Positions 13,264-16,653 of a stretch of DNA of 16,653 nt are shown here, in pieces (position 1 is the stretch's first letter; every line of letters begins with the position of its first letter). Source of the stretch: Betaproteobacteria bacterium (GTDB taxonomy: Bacteria > Pseudomonadota > Gammaproteobacteria > Burkholderiales > Burkholderiaceae_C); the NCBI GenBank assembly GCA_947448675.1, contig CANFOR010000033.1:1-16653 (forward strand), written 5' to 3'. A program made the position numbers and the translations under genes. The notes under the pieces were generated by a model, which worked only from the letters and a program-made list of their open reading frames with translations, did not search any database and was not told the origin of the DNA.

Positions 13264-14361
13264 CTAGCGACCTTCGAGCTTCGCGTAATCGCTCTGCAGC
13301 ATGCTCTTGAGCGCGGCAACCAAGGCCTGGCATTGCTCCGGCGTTCCTACGGTGATGCGCATGAAGTTGTCGATGCGCGGCAGTTTGAAGTGCCGCACGA
13401 TGATGGCCCGCGCCCGCAAGCCGTCGGTCAACACGGCACCTGAAGCTTTTGGGTGTTGCGTGAAGATGAAGTTGGCTGCTGAGGGCAGCACTTCGAAACC
13501 CAAGGCCCGCAAGTCGCGTACCAGCGTTTCACGCACCGCGATCACTTCGGCGCAACTGGCTTTGAAATAGTCTTGGTCTTGCACCGAAGCTACGGCACCC
13601 GCGAGCGCCAGCCGGTCAACAGGGTAGGAATTGAAGCTGTTTTTAACGCGCTCCAGTGCTTCAATTAAATGGGTTTGACCAATGGCATAGCCCACGCGCA
13701 GCCCAGCGAGAGAGCGGCTTTTAGAGAAGGTGTGGGCGACCAGCAGATTGGGGTATTTGGCAACCAGCCGAACAGCGCTTTCGCAGCCAAAGTCTACGTA
13801 GGCTTCATCGATCAACACCATGGCCTGGGGGTTGCCAGCAACAATACGCTCCAGTTCTGCCAGTGGCAAGGCGCGGCCCGTTGGTGCATTGGGGTTGGGA
13901 AAGATGATGGCACCCGCAGCTTGATCGCCTTGGGGCAAGTAGTCGTCGGCTCGAATGGAAAAATCGGGTGCCAGCGCTATCTTGCGCGAGCTGATACCGT
14001 ACAGGCGGCAGTACACCGGGTAGAAACTGTAGGAGATGTCGGGAAACCAAAGCCCCTGAGGGTGGTTTAGCAAAGCCATAAAGGCATGGGCCAAGACTTC
14101 GTCAGAGCCATTGCCGACGAACACCTCTGAGTGCGCCACGCCATGGTGCAGCGCCAGTGCGGCCTTGAGGGTGTCGCAATTTGGATCGGGGTACAAACGC
14201 AGAGTTTCATCTGTAGCTGCGCGTATAGCTTCTAAGGCGCGTGGCGATGGCCCCCAGGGATGCTCGTTGGTATTGAGCTTGACGAGCTTGTCGAGTTTGG
14301 GTTGTTCGCCTGGCACATAGGGTGTCAGCGCGTGGACAACAGGGCTCCAGTATTGGCTCAT
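13264..14361 (-). CDS. hisC: Histidinol-phosphate aminotransferase (PGEQP type), inverted within the his cluster
   Basis: The product is 365 aa from the ATG at 14361 (MSQYWSPVVHALTPYVPGEQPK), the typical N-terminus; an in-frame ATG at 14400 would add 13 non-conserved residues. HisC is a PLP enzyme converting imidazole-acetol phosphate to histidinol phosphate. Visible are KLNTNEHPWGPSP (usually NENP), YPDPNCDTLKAALA, VFVGNGSDEVLAHAF, FPNPNAPTGRALP, VLIDEAYVDFG (PLP-contacting Asp and Tyr), FSKSRSLAGLRVGYAIG with the PLP-binding Lys, and FMRITVGTPEQ with the substrate-binding Arg. The PGEQP type resembles HisC2 of the pheA-tyrA region, so it may also act on aromatic substrates. It lies opposite to its his neighbours; codon use is like theirs. 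Confidence 0.93.
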   Translation of the reverse strand: MSQYWSPVVHALTPYVPGEQPKLDKLVKLNTNEHPWGPSPRALEAIRAATDETLRLYPDPNCDTLKAALALHHGVAHSEVFVGNGSDEVLAHAFMALLNHPQGLWFPDISYSFYPVYCRLYGISSRKIALAPDFSIRADDYLPQGDQAAGAIIFPNPNAPTGRALPLAELERIVAGNPQAMVLIDEAYVDFGCESAVRLVAKYPNLLVAHTFSKSRSLAGLRVGYAIGQTHLIEALERVKNSFNSYPVDRLALAGAVASVQDQDYFKASCAEVIAVRETLVRDLRALGFEVLPSAANFIFTQHPKASGAVLTDGLRARAIIVRHFKLPRIDNFMRITVGTPEQCQALVAALKSMLQSDYAKLEGR

Positions 14362-14370
14362 CGAGGGCTT

Positions 14371-14397
14371 ATTAAAAGTTGCGCAGAGCCTCAGCAA
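14371..14397 (-). promoter_or_regulatory. Candidate hisC promoter
   Basis: On the minus strand there is TTGCTG (14392-14397), a 15-base spacer, then TTTAAT (14371-14376), five of six to the -10 consensus. It lies 9 bases before the hisC ATG, so transcription would start almost at the start codon. The short spacer and near-leaderless geometry make this tentative. Confidence 0.3.
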
Positions 14398-14431
14398 CAT
14401 GAGGCCCGCAAGTGGTGTTGCGAGAGGTGAA

Positions 14432-14440
14432 TGTTATCAT
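14432..14440 (+). promoter_or_regulatory. Candidate extended -10 promoter for hisB-hisH-hisA
   Basis: TGTTATCAT fits TG-n-TATAAT with four of six in the hexamer. No clear -35 precedes it. It is 34 bases ahead of the hisB ATG. A separate promoter is expected here because the inverted hisC cuts hisB off from the hisG-hisD transcript. Confidence 0.35.
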
Positions 14441-14474
14441 GCTCTCCTCTGAAACCCCTTGAAATTTTGCCACC

Positions 14475-15062
14475 ATGCGCATCGCCGAAGTCACCCGCAA
14501 CACTGCCGAAACCCAGATTACGGCCAGCGTCAACCTGGACGGCAGCGGCACCGCCAGCCTGGCTACGGGCATTGGATTTTTTGACCATATGCTCGACCAA
14601 ATCGCGCGCCACGGGTTGATCGACTTGGCCATCCAGGCCAAGGGCGACTTGCACATCGATGGCCACCACACCGTAGAAGACGTGGGCATTACCCTGGGCC
14701 AAGCCGTCTACAAAGCCGTGGGCGACAAGCGTGGTATCCGCCGCTATGGCCACGCCTATGTGCCACTCGACGAGGCCCTGAGCCGCGTGGTCATCGACTT
14801 TTCTGGTCGCCCAGGGCTCATCATGAATGTGCCGTTCAAGAGCGGCATGATCGGCACTTTTGATGTGCAGTTGGCGCACGAGTTTTTCCAGGGTTTTGTC
14901 AACCACGCTTTCGTCACCCTGCACATTGACAACCTGCGTGGCGAGAACGCCCACCACCAGTGCGAAACCGTGTTCAAAGCCTTTGCCCGCGCCCTGCGCA
15001 TGGCATTGGAGTTCGACCCCCGCGCCATGGACTCGATTGCCTCGACCAAGGGCAGTTTGTGA
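14475..15062 (+). CDS. hisB: Imidazoleglycerol-phosphate dehydratase
   Basis: The product is 195 aa, the stand-alone dehydratase without the N-terminal phosphatase domain of E. coli HisB; histidinol-phosphatase must be separate. It dehydrates imidazole-glycerol phosphate to imidazole-acetol phosphate. The metal-site motifs are FFDHMLDQIARHG (about 35-47), IDGHHTVEDVGITLGQA (HHxxE, about 63-78), and NHAFVTLHIDNLRGENAHHQCE (about 141-163), with KAFARALRMALE following. The start MRIAEVTRNTAETQI is typical. It is divergent from hisC with 113 bases between the two starts, which hold candidate promoters for both. The next gene hisH begins 55 bases downstream, within repeat-like sequence. Confidence 0.96.
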   Translation: MRIAEVTRNTAETQITASVNLDGSGTASLATGIGFFDHMLDQIARHGLIDLAIQAKGDLHIDGHHTVEDVGITLGQAVYKAVGDKRGIRRYGHAYVPLDEALSRVVIDFSGRPGLIMNVPFKSGMIGTFDVQLAHEFFQGFVNHAFVTLHIDNLRGENAHHQCETVFKAFARALRMALEFDPRAMDSIASTKGSL

Positions 15063-15066
15063 GCCA

Positions 15067-15137
15067 TTTTCAGGGTAAAAAATGCCTGAAAGGCGCATAA
15101 ACAGTGCGTAAGCAGCTATGAAAACAGTAGCAGTCGT
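15067..15137 (+). repeat. Degenerate dispersed repeat, copy B (hisB-hisH gap)
   Basis: The copy has TTTCAGG and CCTGAAA arms around GGTAAAAAATG (15074-15084), then TGCGTAAGCAGCTATGAAAACAGTAGC, which aligns with copy A (TGCGAAGGCAGCTACTAAAAAAATAGC at 94-120). It fills nearly the entire gap, and the hisH start codon (15118) lies inside its core, so codons 1-5 of hisH derive from it or have converged on it. Confidence 0.55.
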
Positions 15138-15762
15138 CGACTACGGCATGGGCAATCTGCGCTCCGTCACCCAGGCGGTGGTGCATGCGGCGCAGGGCTC
15201 GGGCATCGAGGTGGTGTGGGCGCGCACGCCGCAAGAAGTGTTGGCCGCTGAGCGTGTGGTGTTGCCCGGCCAAGGCGGCATGCGCGACTGCATGCGCGAG
15301 CTGCACGACTCGGGCATGTATGCCGCCGTGCTACATGCCGCAGCGAATAAACCGCTGATGGGCGTGTGCGTAGGCATGCAAATGCTGCTCAGCCACAGCG
15401 AAGAGCAAGACGTGCAGTGCCTAGGGCTCATCCCCGGCGAGGTGCGCAAGTTCGATTTGGCAGGCCAAACCCAGGCCGACGGCAGCCGCTACAAAGTGCC
15501 GCAGATGGGCTGGAACCAGGTGTTGCAAAGCCAGCCCCACCCGGTGTGGGAGGGTGTTCCCGACGGCAGTTTTTTCTATTTTGTGCACAGCTTTTATGCC
15601 CAACCGTCTGATAAGCGCCACAGTGTGGGTGAAGCAGACTATGGCGCACGCTTCACAGCGGCGATTGCGCGCGATAATATTTTCGCAACCCAATTCCACC
15701 CCGAAAAAAGTGCAGCCCACGGTCTGGCCCTCTACAAAAATTTTCTTCACTGGGAAATCTAA
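15118..15762 (+). CDS. hisH: Imidazole glycerol phosphate synthase, glutaminase subunit HisH
   Basis: The product is 214 aa. HisH hydrolyses glutamine and channels ammonia to HisF, which makes imidazole-glycerol phosphate and AICAR. It is a class I amidotransferase: VVDYGMGNLRSV (6-17), LPGQGGMRDCM, the nucleophile elbow MGVCVGMQML with Cys84, and the catalytic His194 and Glu196 in ATQFHPEKSAAHG. FVHSFYAQP is also conserved. Length is normal. Its obligatory partner HisF is not in the window; the gene after hisA is something else, so hisF must lie further on. The spacing to hisA is 76 bases, in which I see no clear motif. Confidence 0.96.
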   Translation: MKTVAVVDYGMGNLRSVTQAVVHAAQGSGIEVVWARTPQEVLAAERVVLPGQGGMRDCMRELHDSGMYAAVLHAAANKPLMGVCVGMQMLLSHSEEQDVQCLGLIPGEVRKFDLAGQTQADGSRYKVPQMGWNQVLQSQPHPVWEGVPDGSFFYFVHSFYAQPSDKRHSVGEADYGARFTAAIARDNIFATQFHPEKSAAHGLALYKNFLHWEI

Positions 15763-15838
15763 AGTAGTGCGCGCCCCATCTGTTTGCAGCTTGGCTTGAA
15801 CCGATCTATCACCCGACATCTTTCGCCCCACCGGCACT

Positions 15839-16579
15839 ATGCAACTCATTCCTGCGATCGACCTGAAAGACGGTCACTGCGTTCGCCTTAAACAAGGCGA
15901 CATGGCCCAGTCCACCATCTTTGGTGAAGACCCCGCCGCCATGGCGCAAACCTGGCTCAACAAAGGCGCGCGCCGCCTGCACTTGGTCGATTTGAACGGC
16001 GCCTTTGCCGGCAAGCCGCAAAACTTTGCGGCCATTAAATCCATCCTCAAAGCCGTGGGCGACGACATCCCGGTGCAGCTGGGGGGCGGCATTCGCGACC
16101 TCGACACCATTGAACGCTACATCGACGCGGGCTTGGCCTACGTCATCATCGGCACGGCGGCGGTCAAGAACCCTGGCTTTTTGAAAGACGCTTGCAGCGC
16201 CTTTGGCGGCCACATCATCGTCGGCCTCGACGCCAAAGACGGCAAGGTCGCCACCGACGGCTGGAGCAAGCTCACCGGCCACGAGGTGATCGATCTGGCC
16301 AAAAAGTTTGAAGACTGGGGCGTGGAGTCCATCATCTACACCGACATTGGCCGCGACGGCATGCTCAGCGGCATCAACATCGAGGCCACCGTCAAGCTCG
16401 CGCAAGCGCTGAGCATCCCGGTGATCGCCTCAGGTGGCCTGTCGAACATGGCCGACATTGAAAAGCTCTGCGCAGTGGAGTCCGAAGGCATTCAGGGCGT
16501 GATCTGTGGCCGCGCCATCTACAGCGGTGACCTCGACTTTGCACTGGCCCAAACCCGCGCCGACGAGCTGGGCGCATGA
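15839..16579 (+). CDS. hisA: Phosphoribosylformimino-AICAR phosphate isomerase HisA
   Basis: The product is 246 aa, a complete TIM barrel. HisA isomerises ProFAR to PRFAR in the middle of the histidine pathway. The catalytic aspartates are Asp8 (IPAIDLKDGHCVRL) and Asp131 (VGLDAKDGKV). Phosphate-binding glycines are in QLGGGIRD (about 80-87), YTDIGRDGMLSG (about 168-179) and VIASGGLSN (about 205-213). The start is the first in-frame ATG with the family N-terminus; no ribosome site is clear, although the 76-base leader may hold unseen signals. The stop overlaps the next start by ATGA (16576-16579). Confidence 0.97.
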   Translation: MQLIPAIDLKDGHCVRLKQGDMAQSTIFGEDPAAMAQTWLNKGARRLHLVDLNGAFAGKPQNFAAIKSILKAVGDDIPVQLGGGIRDLDTIERYIDAGLAYVIIGTAAVKNPGFLKDACSAFGGHIIVGLDAKDGKVATDGWSKLTGHEVIDLAKKFEDWGVESIIYTDIGRDGMLSGINIEATVKLAQALSIPVIASGGLSNMADIEKLCAVESEGIQGVICGRAIYSGDLDFALAQTRADELGA

Positions 16580-16653
16580 ACACTGCCCTGGCGGGCGGCG
16601 CTGCAGCAGCGGGCTCGACCAGCATGCGCAGCATCCGCTTCCAAGGCCTGCCT
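16576..16653 (+). CDS. Unidentified gene after hisA, N-terminal 26 codons only
   Basis: An open frame starts with ATG overlapping the hisA stop (ATGA) and runs off the window: MNTALAGGAAAAGSTS, then MRSIRFQGLP. The Ala/Gly-rich beginning does not match HisF (normally MLAKRIIPCLDV), the expected next his gene. A second in-frame ATG at 16624 is another possible start. The 4-base overlap supports a real gene coupled to hisA, but there is too little sequence to name it. Confidence 0.45.
   Translation, partial: MNTALAGGAAAAGSTSMRSIRFQGLP

Noticed and set aside
13264..14361. NEHP in place of NENP in HisC as an inactivating change
   Set aside because: That position varies among HisC proteins (for example E. 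coli has a different residue), and the PLP lysine, Asp, Tyr and Arg motifs are all present.
14362..14400. Earlier hisC start adding 13 residues
   Set aside because: MSQYWSPVV is the usual N-terminus of this HisC type; the extension is not family-like and has no ribosome site.
1..16653. CRISPR arrays, tRNA or rRNA genes, integrases or insertion sequences
   Set aside because: No regularly spaced repeats, tRNA-like or rRNA-like sequence, or transposase/integrase motifs were seen on either strand.

Overview
The window looks like a chromosomal segment from a betaproteobacterium of the order Burkholderiales, most likely family Comamonadaceae (Rhodoferax/Polaromonas/Limnohabitans-like). This is inferred from recalled protein similarity and gene order; no search was run. 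The evidence is the chain mlaFED-mlaA-mlaC-mlaB / ABC-2 exporter / bolA / murA / hisG-hisD..., a short-form HisG, a single-function HisB, GC-rich coding sequence (one hand-counted 60-base line inside gltD is 65% GC) and many 4-bp ATGA stop/start overlaps.

Region 1 (1-3008) is a split glutamate synthase locus. The last codons of gltB are followed not by gltD but by a 1.4-kb block of three same-strand genes: a DUF4258 toxin-like protein, a YgiT/MqsA-type zinc-finger putative antitoxin, and a 286-aa protein that looks like a PD-(D/E)XK nuclease with a DUF5655-like tail. The third gene is visibly AT-richer (47% GC in one 60-base line). Intact gltD follows and overlaps, tail to tail, an uncharacterised minus-strand gene (2989-3960).

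Region 2 (3961-9911) is cell-envelope maintenance. A divergent intergenic region with a perfect 24-bp inverted repeat precedes mlaF-mlaE-mlaD-mlaA-mlaC-mlaB, a complete set for retrograde phospholipid transport that includes the outer-membrane lipoprotein. An ABC-2 exporter pair and a BolA/IbaG-family gene follow.

Region 3 (9951-16653) starts with murA (peptidoglycan precursor synthesis) and continues into histidine biosynthesis: hisG, hisD, hisB, hisH and hisA on the plus strand. hisC lies between hisD and hisB on the opposite strand and is of the PGEQP type usually found outside his operons. A perfect 18-bp-arm AT-rich hairpin separates the convergent hisD and hisC ends. The gene after hisA is not hisF; its first 26 codons are not recognised.

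Beyond genes, a small degenerate repeat recurs at gene junctions. It has a GGTRAAAAAATG box and a GCTAYnAAAAAAATAGC core. Copies supply the gltB 3' end, the mlaD/mlaA junction and the hisB/hisH junction with the hisH start codon; a core-only inverted copy covers the hisD start. All coordinates and motifs were read by eye, and family assignments rest on recalled motif patterns.
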